A stretch of 64,000 bases of DNA, from contig NZ_CP032286.1 of NCBI RefSeq assembly GCF_002165305.2, positions 2,418,001 to 2,482,000 of the forward strand, read 5' to 3'. Of this stretch, positions 36,594 through 45,387 are shown one piece after another (position 1 is the first letter of the stretch; every line of letters starts with the position of its first letter). A model generated the notes under the pieces. It was given only the letters and a program-made list of their open reading frames with translations. It did not search any database and had not been told where the DNA came from. A program made the position numbers and the translations under genes. This DNA is from Acinetobacter sp. WCHA55 (GTDB taxonomy: Bacteria; Pseudomonadota; Gammaproteobacteria; Pseudomonadales; Moraxellaceae).

Positions 36594-37333
36594 GCGACCA
36601 AAAAGTAATGATTGACCTCCAAAATGTCAGTAAATGGTATGGCGATTTTCAAGTTTTAACCGATTGCACCACACAAATTTGCCAAGGTGAAGTAGTGGTA
36701 GTCTGTGGTCCGTCAGGCTCAGGCAAATCAACCCTGATTAAAACGGTCAATGGTCTGGAAGCCTTCCAACAAGGTCAAATCACAGTTGACGGTATTCCTA
36801 TTAACGACCCAAAAACAGACTTAACCAAATTACGTAGTCGCGTGGGTATGGTGTTTCAGCACTTTGAACTGTTTCCACACTTAAGCATTACGGAAAATTT
36901 GACCATTGCCCAAATTAAAGTATTGGGCCGCTCTGAAACTGAAGCTAAAAAGAAAGGTTTAGGCTATTTAGAACGTGTCGGGCTGAGTGCACATGCTCAT
37001 AAATTTCCAGCACAACTTTCAGGTGGACAACAACAACGTGTCGCTATCGCCCGTGCACTTAGTATGGACCCGATTGCCATGCTGTTTGATGAGCCGACAT
37101 CTGCGCTTGACCCTGAAATGATTAATGAAGTTCTTGATGTGATGGTCGAACTGGCACATGAAGGCATGACCATGATGTGTGTCACCCATGAAATGGGTTT
37201 TGCCCGCCAAGTGGCCAATCGTGTGCTGTTTATGGATCAAGGTAAAATTGTCGAAGACTGTAGTAAAGATGAGTTCTTTAATACTAAACGTGGGGATCGT
37301 GCTCAACAGTTCTTAGACAAGATCTTGCACTAG
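36590..37333 (+). CDS. gltL: Glutamate/aspartate ABC transporter ATP-binding protein
   Basis: A 247-residue ATPase energising the importer. Walker A GPSGSGKST, Q-loop VGMVFQHFELFPH, signature LSGGQQQRVAIARAL, Walker B AMLFDEPTSALDPE and the H-loop VTHEMGF are all present. A strong RBS (AAAGGAGG) precedes the ATG. It is the last gene of gltIJKL and is followed by a terminator. Confidence 0.93.
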   Translation: MSDQKVMIDLQNVSKWYGDFQVLTDCTTQICQGEVVVVCGPSGSGKSTLIKTVNGLEAFQQGQITVDGIPINDPKTDLTKLRSRVGMVFQHFELFPHLSITENLTIAQIKVLGRSETEAKKKGLGYLERVGLSAHAHKFPAQLSGGQQQRVAIARALSMDPIAMLFDEPTSALDPEMINEVLDVMVELAHEGMTMMCVTHEMGFARQVANRVLFMDQGKIVEDCSKDEFFNTKRGDRAQQFLDKILH

Positions 37334-37357
37334 CATAGAGACGTGTTATCCCACCTT

Positions 37358-37389
37358 AAAAAAAGCAGGTCATACGATCTGCTTTTTTT
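37358..37389. terminator. Bidirectional terminator between gltL and carbonic anhydrase
   Basis: Stem AAAAAAAGCAGRTC / GATCTGCTTTTTTT with a 4-nt loop. Serves both convergent genes. Confidence 0.92.
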
Positions 37390-37399
37390 AATTTACGCT

Positions 37400-38125
37400 C
37401 TAGTCTAAAACCAAACGTGCATTGGTGGCTTGAACGGGACGGTTATTCGGAGAACCCATCAATGTAGCGAAGTTTGCGATTTGCTGTGCTGATGCCTGCT
37501 GTATATCTTTTAAAACCACCCAACGTACACCCTCAGTGCATGGTGGCGTCGTCAGCGAACCATTAAAGCGGTAATAATCACGATGTATCGGCAAAAATTG
37601 ATCTGCTTTCAAATTGTGTCCTTTCTGAGGTTGCCTATACTGCTGCCATAATCCTTCAAGTGCTTGATTCATTTTCCCTTGTTCATACATCACTGCAACC
37701 ACAGCCAGCTCTCCTTTTTCAGAAGCATGAACCAAATGTAATTCCATCGGAAAGCTTTGGCCTTGGATCGTATTTTCTGAAGGACTATGTAAATGCATTT
37801 GCAATAATTGAAATCGTTCTCCCTCTAAACTTAAATAACTGCCTTGATGAAAATTGGCTTGCAAGGTATGGGGAAGCTTTACGATACTCGTTACAGCAGT
37901 TTTATAGTTAAAATCAAGCGGCGTAAGGTCTGCTGAAATCACACGCTCAATGTTAATAGGTGATTGATTATGCCCTGCACAAGTTTGGTATTTGCTGTTG
38001 AGCTGACTCCAATACTGCGGTGCTGTTTGTGATTGATAACCCCAATCTGAAGTTACTTCACCACTGGCCCAAGCCACCACACATGGGAGTCCAAACAATG
38101 TTGCTATTAGTTTTTTATTCATCAT
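37400..38125 (-). CDS. Alpha-type carbonic anhydrase, exported
   Basis: A 241-residue periplasmic zinc enzyme interconverting CO2 and bicarbonate. The signal peptide (MNKKLIATLFGLPCVVAWASG) ends around residue 22. Zinc ligands: two His in LLQMHLHSPSENT and one in MELHLVHASEKGEL. The other signatures are NQSPINIE and LTTPPCTEGVRWVV, which carries the threonine of the active site. Two ATGs occur at the start; either is possible. It is convergent with gltL. Bacterial periplasmic alpha enzymes often aid CO2/bicarbonate balance or pH resistance. Confidence 0.9.
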   Translation of the reverse strand: MMNKKLIATLFGLPCVVAWASGEVTSDWGYQSQTAPQYWSQLNSKYQTCAGHNQSPINIERVISADLTPLDFNYKTAVTSIVKLPHTLQANFHQGSYLSLEGERFQLLQMHLHSPSENTIQGQSFPMELHLVHASEKGELAVVAVMYEQGKMNQALEGLWQQYRQPQKGHNLKADQFLPIHRDYYRFNGSLTTPPCTEGVRWVVLKDIQQASAQQIANFATLMGSPNNRPVQATNARLVLD

Positions 38126-38668
38126 GATCCATCAAAAATATCGGTTTGAAACACCCCCATATCCTCTAAGAAATCACGTGCAGGCAGCAAAACTTAAGAT
38201 GACAATTCTGCCAGCTTATCTTTATTTTTGTGCAAGCTCTGTAATCATGACTTTCACACAAAAAGCCAATGTATCTCTGATATTTTGTCCTGTATCAAAT
38301 GTAAAACAATGAAAATAGGACTGATCATATATGACAAAAACTACAATTAATTACATATATTTATATGATTTTTCACCTTTTATCTGTAATAAATTAAAAT
38401 AAAAATAGACAAACACAACGATACTTAAAAAATTTTACTCATGCACAATCAGCATGCACAATTCATAACATGAGCGTTCAAAAAAAGAACAAAGTAACAG
38501 AGACTCAAATGAAAAATAGCAGCTGAGCGATTTTTTTTATCATTTTTTGAATGACTACTTTTTTGACTTGGCTCAAGAGAAATAATATACATCTGTATAT
38601 TTAAAACATAAAAACTTAGATAAACATAATATATTCAAAAACTTAATATTAACTTATATTTTAAACCA

Positions 38669-38685
38669 TGCACCACTGCAATGCA
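38669..38685 (+). promoter_or_regulatory. NtrC-like site 1 (upstream)
   Basis: TGCACC ACTGC AATGCA: perfect left half and 4 of 6 in the right half, against the NtrC consensus TGCACY-N5-GGTGCA. About 160 nt upstream of the predicted transcription start. Confidence 0.6.
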
Positions 38686-38687
38686 CA

Positions 38688-38704
38688 AACACCATCATGG
38701 TGCA
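38688..38704 (+). promoter_or_regulatory. NtrC-like site 2 (downstream)
   Basis: AACACC ATCAT GGTGCA: perfect right half and 4 of 6 in the left half of the NtrC consensus. Its centre is 19 bp from that of site 1, nearly two helical turns, typical of paired enhancers. Confidence 0.6.
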
Positions 38705-38802
38705 CAGTTTTGCTTTATATCGAGTCTTATTATTTTTAAGCAAAACTTAATCAATATTTCCTTTTTGTTGAAATCTTCACGAAATTACAAGCATCAGTAT
38801 AC

Positions 38803-38818
38803 TGGGTTTCTTTTTGCA
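38803..38818 (+). promoter_or_regulatory. Sigma-54 promoter candidate for amt
   Basis: TGGGTT TCTTT TTGCA matches TGGCAC-N5-TTGCA with the invariant GG and GC exactly 10 bases apart. The predicted start (about 38829) is 18 nt before the ATG chosen for the transporter. Confidence 0.65.
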
Positions 38819-38846
38819 AAATTTTGCACTCAAATGGAACCCAAAC

Positions 38847-40034
38847 ATGCAAAATATTGACTTACTTTTTCTTCTTCTTGGTGCGGTTTTAGTCCTTGCC
38901 ATGCATGCAGGCTTTGCTTTTTTAGAACTAGGGACAGTTCGTCATAAAAACCAAGTCAATGCTTTAAGCAAAATTTTAACGGACTTTTCACTTTCTGCAA
39001 TCGCCTACTTCTTTGTAGGTTACTATATTTCCTATGGACACCATTTTTTCCATATTGGGGATACTTTAGCAGCGGATCATGGCTATAACCTGATGCGCTG
39101 TTTTTTCCTGCTTACTTTTGCGGCCGCAATTCCAGCAATTATTTCAGGTGGTATTGCTGAGCGTGCCAAAATGCGCTCACAAGCGATTGCAACCGTTTTA
39201 TTGGTGGCATTGGTCTATCCTTTTTTTGAAGGGATCGCATGGAATGGTAACTTTGGTTTACAGCAGTGGTTACAAGATACTTTCGGTGCAAGTTTCCATG
39301 ACTTCGCAGGTTCAGTGGTCGTACATGCTATCGGAGGTTGGATCGCTCTGATTGCGGTAGTGCTACTCGGTGCACGTAATGGTCGCTATAAGAAAGATGG
39401 TCGAGTCAGTGCGCATCCTCCTTCCTCTATTCCCTTCTTAGCTTTAGGTTCATGGATTTTGATCGTAGGTTGGTTCGGCTTTAACGTGATGAGTGCACAG
39501 CGTTTAGATGCAATTTCAGGACTGGTCGCGATTAACTCACTTATGGCCATGGTTGGCGGTACATTGGCAGCCAACTTCGCAGGAAAAAATGACCCGGGCT
39601 TCTTACATAATGGGCCTTTAGCGGGTCTCGTGGCAATTTGTGCAGGTTCAGATGTCGTACATCCGATCGGGGCATTAGTGATTGGTGCTATTGCTGGACT
39701 GATTTTTGTCAAACTTTTCACCTACACCCAAAACAAGCTAAAAGTCGATGATGTGCTCGGTGTGTGGCCTTTGCACGGTGTATGTGGTGCCTTTGGTGGG
39801 CTTGCAGTCGGGATCTTTGGTCAAAAATGGCTCGGTGGTTTAGGCGGTGTTGCGATGATGTCACAGCTGATTGGTACGCTATTGGCTATTAGTGTAGCTG
39901 TCGTTGGCGGATTGGTGGTCTATGGTGCATTAAAAGCCACGATGGGCATCCGTTTAAGCCAAGAAGATGAATTCCGCGGTGCAGATTTATCCATTCATAA
40001 AATCTCTGCCAACTCTGATGACAGCATGTTCTAA
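38847..40034 (+). CDS. amt: Ammonium transporter
   Basis: A 395-residue inner-membrane ammonium channel of the Amt family, about 11 hydrophobic segments. The twin-histidine pair is seen as His in FHDFAGSVVVHAIGG and His in GVWPLHGVCGAFGG. Typical blocks include AIPAIISGGIAERAKM. The TTG at 38814 would start inside the predicted promoter, so ATG 38847 is preferred despite a weak RBS. No glnK adjoins it, which is unusual for many proteobacteria. Regulation by nitrogen status is supported by the sites upstream; a terminator follows. Confidence 0.9.
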   Translation: MQNIDLLFLLLGAVLVLAMHAGFAFLELGTVRHKNQVNALSKILTDFSLSAIAYFFVGYYISYGHHFFHIGDTLAADHGYNLMRCFFLLTFAAAIPAIISGGIAERAKMRSQAIATVLLVALVYPFFEGIAWNGNFGLQQWLQDTFGASFHDFAGSVVVHAIGGWIALIAVVLLGARNGRYKKDGRVSAHPPSSIPFLALGSWILIVGWFGFNVMSAQRLDAISGLVAINSLMAMVGGTLAANFAGKNDPGFLHNGPLAGLVAICAGSDVVHPIGALVIGAIAGLIFVKLFTYTQNKLKVDDVLGVWPLHGVCGAFGGLAVGIFGQKWLGGLGGVAMMSQLIGTLLAISVAVVGGLVVYGALKATMGIRLSQEDEFRGADLSIHKISANSDDSMF

Positions 40035-40052
40035 GCGCATTTTCATTTTAGT

Positions 40053-40077
40053 GCGGCTCACATGGGCCGCTTTTTTT
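40053..40077 (+). terminator. Terminator after amt
   Basis: Stem GCGGCTC / GGGCCGC (one G-T pair) with loop ACAT and seven T. Starts 18 nt after the stop. Confidence 0.9.
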
Positions 40078-40104
40078 ATTCGTATTAAACATTATAAGAG
40101 GCTT

Positions 40105-40797
40105 TTAGCGCTCTAAATAATCGAAAATCTCGGACAATGCTGTAATACTCGGAGCAACCATCTGTGCCGAGGGTACATGAAAGCCAGATAGCCACAGTGC
40201 TTGCATTCCTGCCTGCTGTGCACCTTGTATATCGTTAATAGGATGATCACCGATAAATAAGCACTGCTCCACATTGACAGCCAATTGCCGTGCGGTATCT
40301 ATAAAAATATCGGCTTGGGGTTTGGCTTGACCAAACAATCCAGAGCTATTGATCACATCAAAATAATGCTGAAAGCCCAAGCCATTTAATATAGACAGCC
40401 GTGTGGCATGACCGCCATTTGAAATAATCGCAAGTTTATATCCTGCTTGCTTTAGACGAATCAGTGTTTGCTCAGCCTCAGGCATTGCCACAGCACTGCG
40501 ACCAAACTGTTCAAACCAAAAATTGCTTAATTCTTCTAAATGCGGAGGTATCTGCCAGTTTAACTCTAGTAGCAACGCATAAGCCACTGAAGCACCGATA
40601 CTGGGATGGGTTAAATACTCTTTTGACGGATACCCTCCATTGTCAATTCGATTCACAAGCGACTCAATCTGCTCCACATCAACACAGTTAAGTTGGCTTT
40701 GATAATAGTCAGCAAGACCTTGACTAAAAACCGCAACACTTCGTCCACGATGCGTCAAAGTATTATCCAAATCAAATAGAACAGCACGTATCGACAT
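40105..40797 (-). CDS. HAD-family hydrolase/phosphatase
   Basis: A 230-residue cytoplasmic HAD phosphatase. Motif I DLDNTLT, motif II IISNGGHAT, Lys in FGQAKPQADIF, and motif IV FIGDHPINDIQGAQ are in order. The cap region makes it HAD subfamily I. RBS GAGG is 7 nt before ATG. It is divergent from the PAP2 gene, so a PmrA-like site in that gap could affect either. Substrate unknown. Confidence 0.88.
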   Translation of the reverse strand: MSIRAVLFDLDNTLTHRGRSVAVFSQGLADYYQSQLNCVDVEQIESLVNRIDNGGYPSKEYLTHPSIGASVAYALLLELNWQIPPHLEELSNFWFEQFGRSAVAMPEAEQTLIRLKQAGYKLAIISNGGHATRLSILNGLGFQHYFDVINSSGLFGQAKPQADIFIDTARQLAVNVEQCLFIGDHPINDIQGAQQAGMQALWLSGFHVPSAQMVAPSITALSEIFDYLER

Positions 40798-40910
40798 GTT
40801 TTAACCTCATGTATTTGAGAGCAAATGTAACACTGTACTTGCACTTCGTATTCACCTTAAAGCGATAACCAAAGTACAGATTATGCTAAAGCCGATGAAA
40901 CAACATTTAT

Positions 40911-40927
40911 GTTAAGCCTCGTTTAAG
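40911..40927 (+). promoter_or_regulatory. PmrA-box-like direct repeat upstream of the PAP2 gene
   Basis: GTTAAG CCTCG TTTAAG, two hexamers 5 nt apart, 34 nt before the PAP2 ATG. Fits HTTAAD-N5-HTTAAD except that the first base is G. Its second half is followed 10 nt on by TGGAAT as a weak -10, the same spacing as at pmrC. Confidence 0.62.
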
Positions 40928-40961
40928 CTAGCGCTGTTGGAATAGCACTTATTTTCAAAAC

Positions 40962-41672
40962 ATGGCCTCATTTGTGTCGGATCAGCAACGTTTTTTCATC
41001 CTTCAGTTTTTTATTTTGACGTTGGGTTTTGCCATATTGTGGCTACTATTCCCTGTGGCGGGTACCATCGACTTACAACTGATTCACCCCTTCATGGATC
41101 AAACTGGTCATTTCCCGTTAAAACGTGATTGGGCCTTAGCGGAACTCAATCACCGTTATGTCAAAGACATCATCATCGCAGTGTATGTGATTTATTTGCT
41201 GAAATGGCTCGCTTCGTATAAATGGGCTGCATTCAAAGCACAGCGTTGGCAAAATGGCTATTTCATTGGCTTGGTTCTCATCAGTACCAGCCTCATTGGG
41301 ATTTTAAAATCACAATCTGCGCATGCCTGTCCATGGGACATGACTCTAGCCACAACACATGATTTCTTTTGGGACTTATCTGCCAGCGCAGGACATTGTT
41401 TCCCTGGAGGACATGCCGCGACAGGTTTTTCACTCTTTGTAGGATATTTCGTATACCGTCTAAATGAGCCCAAACGCGCGTGGTTTTATTTGCTTGCTGC
41501 CCTGATTTTAGGCTTTGTCATGGGTTGGGCGCAAATGATGCGGGGTGCACATTTCCTCAGTCACAATTTATGGACGGCATGGGTGATTTGGCTGGTCAAT
41601 GTACTGGCATATGCGCTGTTTTATAAACAGTTTACACCGTCCAGCCCAAATCAAGTCGAAACTACAGTTTAA
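40962..41672 (+). CDS. PAP2-family membrane phosphatase beside pmrCAB
   Basis: A 236-residue inner-membrane phosphatase of the PAP2 superfamily with about six hydrophobic segments. Active-site blocks are KSQSAHACPWD, then CFPGGHAATGFSLF, and RGAHFLSHNLW. PAP2 enzymes dephosphorylate undecaprenyl-PP, phosphatidate or lipid A. It ends 11 bp into the 3' end of pmrB. Position next to the lipid A-modification genes and a PmrA-like site upstream suggest a lipid-linked role, but the substrate is not shown. The stop is TAA at 41670-41672. Confidence 0.85.
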   Translation: MASFVSDQQRFFILQFFILTLGFAILWLLFPVAGTIDLQLIHPFMDQTGHFPLKRDWALAELNHRYVKDIIIAVYVIYLLKWLASYKWAAFKAQRWQNGYFIGLVLISTSLIGILKSQSAHACPWDMTLATTHDFFWDLSASAGHCFPGGHAATGFSLFVGYFVYRLNEPKRAWFYLLAALILGFVMGWAQMMRGAHFLSHNLWTAWVIWLVNVLAYALFYKQFTPSSPNQVETTV

Positions 41673-42978
41673 AGGTTACTTGGACCTGTAAACCACCCAA
41701 TCCTGTACTTTGTCCAAAGTGCAGTTTGGCACCAATTTTTTCTGCGGCTTTATCGACAATGGATAAGCCCAGTCCGCTGCCAACTTCCAGATGATGGTGT
41801 ACACGATAGAATCGCTTTAAGATATGATCATAAAGTTCTGGCGCAATGCCTGGCCCACTGTCTTCAATTTGAACAATGGCTTGCTGATCTTGCTGATAAA
41901 TAGAGACATTAATCACGCCCTGTTCAGGCGTATATTTAATCGCATTATCCAAGAGGTTATAGACAATGGAATGTAAGGCTGAACTTTGAGCTTCTATCCA
42001 AAGTGCTTCGTGCTGTTCCAAGCCTAAATCAATGTTTTTAGCCAGCGCTAATTCCATCAGTTGCTCTATACATTCAACTGCCACATCACTTAGTCCTAGT
42101 CTTTGTGTCGGTTCTAAACTCGTTATAGATGCATCCTGTTTTGCCAAATTCAGCAATTGTGATACCAAATGTTGAATCCGAATTAAGCCTAAACTTAGGT
42201 TTTTTAAGGCTTGGTGTTCTGGAAATTCGTGCAGCAAAATTTTCATTTGCAAATTCAGTGCTGTAATTGGGGTTCTGAGTTCATGAGCTGCATCAGCAAT
42301 GAATTGCTTTTGTTCTTGTTGCGACAGTGAAATTCGTTCAAATAAGCGGTTCATTTCATTGATGGTCGGAAGAATTTCCAATGGATAACCATCGGGTTGA
42401 ATCTCACTCAGTTCATGTGGTTCACGCTGTGCAAGTTCCGCTTTAAACTCGTCTAAGGGTTTTAGACTACGTCCAATAATCCAACTCAGCCCCCATAAAG
42501 CCAAAGGCATAAACAGTAAATATGGAATCAACATATTAGCCGCCAGCTCTAAAGCCAGCTTTTGTCTTACACTGCGCTGCTGACTGACTTGAATTTGATA
42601 CTTTTCTGTTGGCAGCACATAGGTATTCCATAAACCTTGTGCTGTATGGTGGGTATAAAATCCTGCTTTTTTGACAGGTTGTATTAATAAGTCAAACTCA
42701 TGTTGCCGTTGTTCAGGCAGTCCATACGACCAGACATCTACAAATAAATCTTCTTCGTGATAGTGTCTGTCCGCCTCAAATTCACTCTTAATTGGAGCGG
42801 GATCATGCGCTGCAACACGCTCTGCCAAATTACGCATTTGTGCATCGAGGATTTCATTGGTCTCTTCAAGTGCAATGCGATACGCTGCAATCACCAACAA
42901 ACAACCCATCACAATACTAAATAAAGAGGTATAAGTAATCAGTTGACGCTTTAACGAAACAGGGGTCGACTTCGCCAT
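41662..42978 (-). CDS. pmrB: Sensor histidine kinase PmrB
   Basis: A 438-residue inner-membrane sensor of the PmrAB system, which controls lipid A modification and polymyxin resistance. Segments: TM1 (LITYTSLFSIVMGCLLVIAAYRIAL region), a periplasmic part (about 50-145), TM2 (MLIPYLLFMPLALWGLSWII region), HAMP, phospho-acceptor His232 in AADAAHELRTPITAL-type sequence (quoted: AHELRTPITALN), and an ATPase with DNAIKYT and GSGLGLSIV. The gap to pmrA is 2 nt. Substitutions in this gene often confer colistin resistance; wild type cannot be judged from this one sequence. Confidence 0.94.
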   Translation of the reverse strand: MAKSTPVSLKRQLITYTSLFSIVMGCLLVIAAYRIALEETNEILDAQMRNLAERVAAHDPAPIKSEFEADRHYHEEDLFVDVWSYGLPEQRQHEFDLLIQPVKKAGFYTHHTAQGLWNTYVLPTEKYQIQVSQQRSVRQKLALELAANMLIPYLLFMPLALWGLSWIIGRSLKPLDEFKAELAQREPHELSEIQPDGYPLEILPTINEMNRLFERISLSQQEQKQFIADAAHELRTPITALNLQMKILLHEFPEHQALKNLSLGLIRIQHLVSQLLNLAKQDASITSLEPTQRLGLSDVAVECIEQLMELALAKNIDLGLEQHEALWIEAQSSALHSIVYNLLDNAIKYTPEQGVINVSIYQQDQQAIVQIEDSGPGIAPELYDHILKRFYRVHHHLEVGSGLGLSIVDKAAEKIGAKLHFGQSTGLGGLQVQVTFKL

Positions 42979-42980
42979 CG

Positions 42981-43661
42981 TTATGCTTCAACCTGCCCCA
43001 AACGATAGCCTAAACCTCGAATGGTACGGATAAAATCTTTTCCAAGTTTGGCACGCAAATGGTGAATATAAACTTCAATGGTATTGCTATTAATTTCCGA
43101 ATCAAGGTCATAGAGCTTTTCTTCCAAATTGGTTTTGGAAAAAATTTTATTGGGATGACTGACCAGAGGAATTAAAATAGCCCATTCACGGTTCGATAAA
43201 TCAATGGTCTGCCCTTTGTACTTGGCTAAGTGCAAATCTTCATCTAATTCTAGACCTGCATAACTCAAAATCTGGCTTTGCTTTTGCTGTTTTAACGTGC
43301 CACTACGACGTAATAGTGCATGAATACGTGCAAGTAACTCATCAAACTCATAAGGCTTAATTAAGTAATCATCAGCACCTTGGTTTAAACCATCAACACG
43401 ATTTTGTAACTGATCTCTCGCTGAAATAATCAGCACAGGCAGAGTTGGGTAAAGTGAGCGAATATTTTTAAGGACCTGCATTCCATCCATCATCGGTAGG
43501 CCCAAATCCAACAAAACCACATCAAATGGATGTTGTTGTAATTGCTTTAAACCATCAAAACCATTATTGACCCATACCACATCAAACTGCTGATAACGTA
43601 GCAGCGTTTGTGTGGACTCCGCAATCATAAAATCATCTTCAATAATCAATATTTTTGACAT
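42981..43661 (-). CDS. pmrA: Response regulator PmrA
   Basis: A 226-residue OmpR-type regulator. The receiver has acidic pocket EDD at 8-10 and phospho-acceptor Asp52 (LDLGLPMMDG). The conserved Thr/Ser and Lys are in LIISARDQ and YLIKPYEFDELL. The winged-helix DNA-binding end is VYIHHLRAKLGKDFIRTIRGLGYRLG (key part IRTIRGLGYRLG). It binds PmrA boxes such as those at 45371-45387. It is 3 nt after pmrC in a three-gene operon. Confidence 0.95.
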   Translation of the reverse strand: MSKILIIEDDFMIAESTQTLLRYQQFDVVWVNNGFDGLKQLQQHPFDVVLLDLGLPMMDGMQVLKNIRSLYPTLPVLIISARDQLQNRVDGLNQGADDYLIKPYEFDELLARIHALLRRSGTLKQQKQSQILSYAGLELDEDLHLAKYKGQTIDLSNREWAILIPLVSHPNKIFSKTNLEEKLYDLDSEINSNTIEVYIHHLRAKLGKDFIRTIRGLGYRLGQVEA

Positions 43662-43664
43662 AGT

Positions 43665-45323
43665 CTAAGCGCTCGCTTTGGTCGCAGTACAGTGTTCTAA
43701 CATATTATTTTTTGAATCAATCACCGTACTTTTTACCCCAAGTAAACTCAGTAAGCTTGGGAACAAATGATCTTGGCTTAATTCTTGGCTTTTTTGTTGT
43801 CCTAAGCAAGCGATTTGTTGCGGATTCTGCTTTTGCCATGTTTCTGAAAACCACATCAGCATCGGTACGTGGGTCTGTTGACTCGGTGCAATAGCATAAG
43901 GTGAACCATGTAGATATAGTCCGTGCTCACCAGTCGACTCACCATGGTCAGATAAATACCAAAAACCGGTTTCAAAGCTTTGATTTTGCTTTAATACACC
44001 AATCAGTTGACTCAACACATGGTCAGTATAAACAATAGAGTTGTCATAACTATTTTTCAGCTGTTCAGATGTACAGGCTTGAATGGCGTTGGTTTCACAC
44101 ATCGGTTGGAAGGGGTGAAACTTAGGCGTTGAACGTTTATAGTACGCTGGACCATGACTGCCCATTTGGTGTAACACAATTAAACGTGGCGTTTTATCAT
44201 CTGTCGCAATAGTTGCCATATAGGATTTTAAGCTATCCACCAAAATTTCATCGGTACATTCACCATCGGCTGAACACCATTTTTTCTGTATCGGCTCAGG
44301 AATTGTATACTGCTCAACCCGATCACAAACGCCTTTACACCCAGAGTTATTGTCAATCCACGTCACTTTATAACCAGCTCGCTGAGCAAGGTCTAATAAA
44401 CCCTCACGGTGTGAAGCCAATTGGGCATCGTAGTTTTCACGAGGCATGCCTGAAAACATACACGGTACTGAAACCGCAGTGGCTGTCCCACAAGAACTGA
44501 CTTGATTAAAGTTGATGACATTGAGTTTTTCCAGCTCAGGGTTGGTCTTTTTCGCATAACCATTTAAAGAAAAACTTTCTGCACGTGCCGTTTCACCGAC
44601 CACCAAAACCATCAATTTCGGCAAGTTTTGCCGTCCGACTTGCTCTACCAAATGGGCATCTTCACCATAAGTCACTAACGGTAAATGCTGCTGTGGTCTA
44701 TTCTTTTTATAATACGACAGGGTTGAACTGATCGCATTTTGCGGTGAAATCATCCCTTTGAGATCACGATGCTCACGGAAAATCGCGGCATAATCAACAA
44801 AGAAAATAAACAACATGCCTGCAATCAGCGCAATAGAAACTATACTACCGAAAAATTTGTGCAATAAAACGGTTTTGAAAGGATCACGGCGGATTTTGAC
44901 CTTAAATAAAATCACCAAAGGTAGCACCACCATCGCCCCAATCCACAGTACAAGACGCCATGACAACAAGTCACGCACTTCATTACCATCGGTTTGCATC
45001 ATGTTTTGGATCTGATCTGGTGTGATCGAAACGCCTAAGCTGTTGACAAAATACGCACTCATTCCACCAATGACAATCAATAGCGCAGCCAACCCTTTAG
45101 CCATCGGTCGCCACTGTAACAGTTGAAAAACCAAATGATAAAAAGCCAGCACCACCAAAACGGTAGCACCGATAAAGGCATAAGCTTTGAAACCGTGATA
45201 CGGCGTAAGCAACTGAACTTGCTTGTAGAACATCACGTTTAAAACCACGGCTAACCACAGCGCCAAATATACGTTGAAGCGCGAAAGTGAAACTTCTTTA
45301 AAAATAGACTGCAAATTGAACAT
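43665..45323 (-). CDS. pmrC: Phosphoethanolamine transferase PmrC (EptA-type)
   Basis: A 552-residue inner-membrane/periplasmic enzyme that adds phosphoethanolamine to lipid A phosphates and so lowers polymyxin binding. Five hydrophobic segments occupy about residues 15-180. The sulfatase-like domain begins near 230, with nucleophile Thr245 in GETARAES. Other active-site parts include HQMGSHGPAYY and SDHGESTGEHG. Six-plus cysteines (CGTATAVSVPC, CKGVC, CSADGEC) fit the family's disulfides. It is the first gene of pmrCAB. Confidence 0.95.
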   Translation of the reverse strand: MFNLQSIFKEVSLSRFNVYLALWLAVVLNVMFYKQVQLLTPYHGFKAYAFIGATVLVVLAFYHLVFQLLQWRPMAKGLAALLIVIGGMSAYFVNSLGVSITPDQIQNMMQTDGNEVRDLLSWRLVLWIGAMVVLPLVILFKVKIRRDPFKTVLLHKFFGSIVSIALIAGMLFIFFVDYAAIFREHRDLKGMISPQNAISSTLSYYKKNRPQQHLPLVTYGEDAHLVEQVGRQNLPKLMVLVVGETARAESFSLNGYAKKTNPELEKLNVINFNQVSSCGTATAVSVPCMFSGMPRENYDAQLASHREGLLDLAQRAGYKVTWIDNNSGCKGVCDRVEQYTIPEPIQKKWCSADGECTDEILVDSLKSYMATIATDDKTPRLIVLHQMGSHGPAYYKRSTPKFHPFQPMCETNAIQACTSEQLKNSYDNSIVYTDHVLSQLIGVLKQNQSFETGFWYLSDHGESTGEHGLYLHGSPYAIAPSQQTHVPMLMWFSETWQKQNPQQIACLGQQKSQELSQDHLFPSLLSLLGVKSTVIDSKNNMLEHCTATKASA

Positions 45324-45370
45324 TTTAAATCATGTCTTGCTGAGCGGATGCCCCAATGTAGTTTTCTAAA

Positions 45371-45387
45371 CTTAAAACTCGCTTAAA
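45371..45387 (-). promoter_or_regulatory. PmrA box upstream of pmrC
   Basis: On the minus strand TTTAAG CGAGT TTTAAG: a perfect direct repeat with 5-nt spacer, fitting HTTAAD-N5-HTTAAD. A -10-like TACATT follows 10 nt after the second half. About 48 nt upstream of the pmrC start; supports autoregulation. Confidence 0.82.

Larger units (their letters stand above)
38126..38846. other. Long intergenic region upstream of the ammonium transporter
   Basis: About 720 bp, AT-rich, with no gene I can support. Its downstream part carries two NtrC-like sites and a sigma-54-like promoter. Confidence 0.6.

Noticed and set aside
38814..38846. TTG start for the ammonium transporter
   Set aside because: It lies within the sigma-54-like promoter and upstream of the predicted transcript start; ATG 38847 is in frame.
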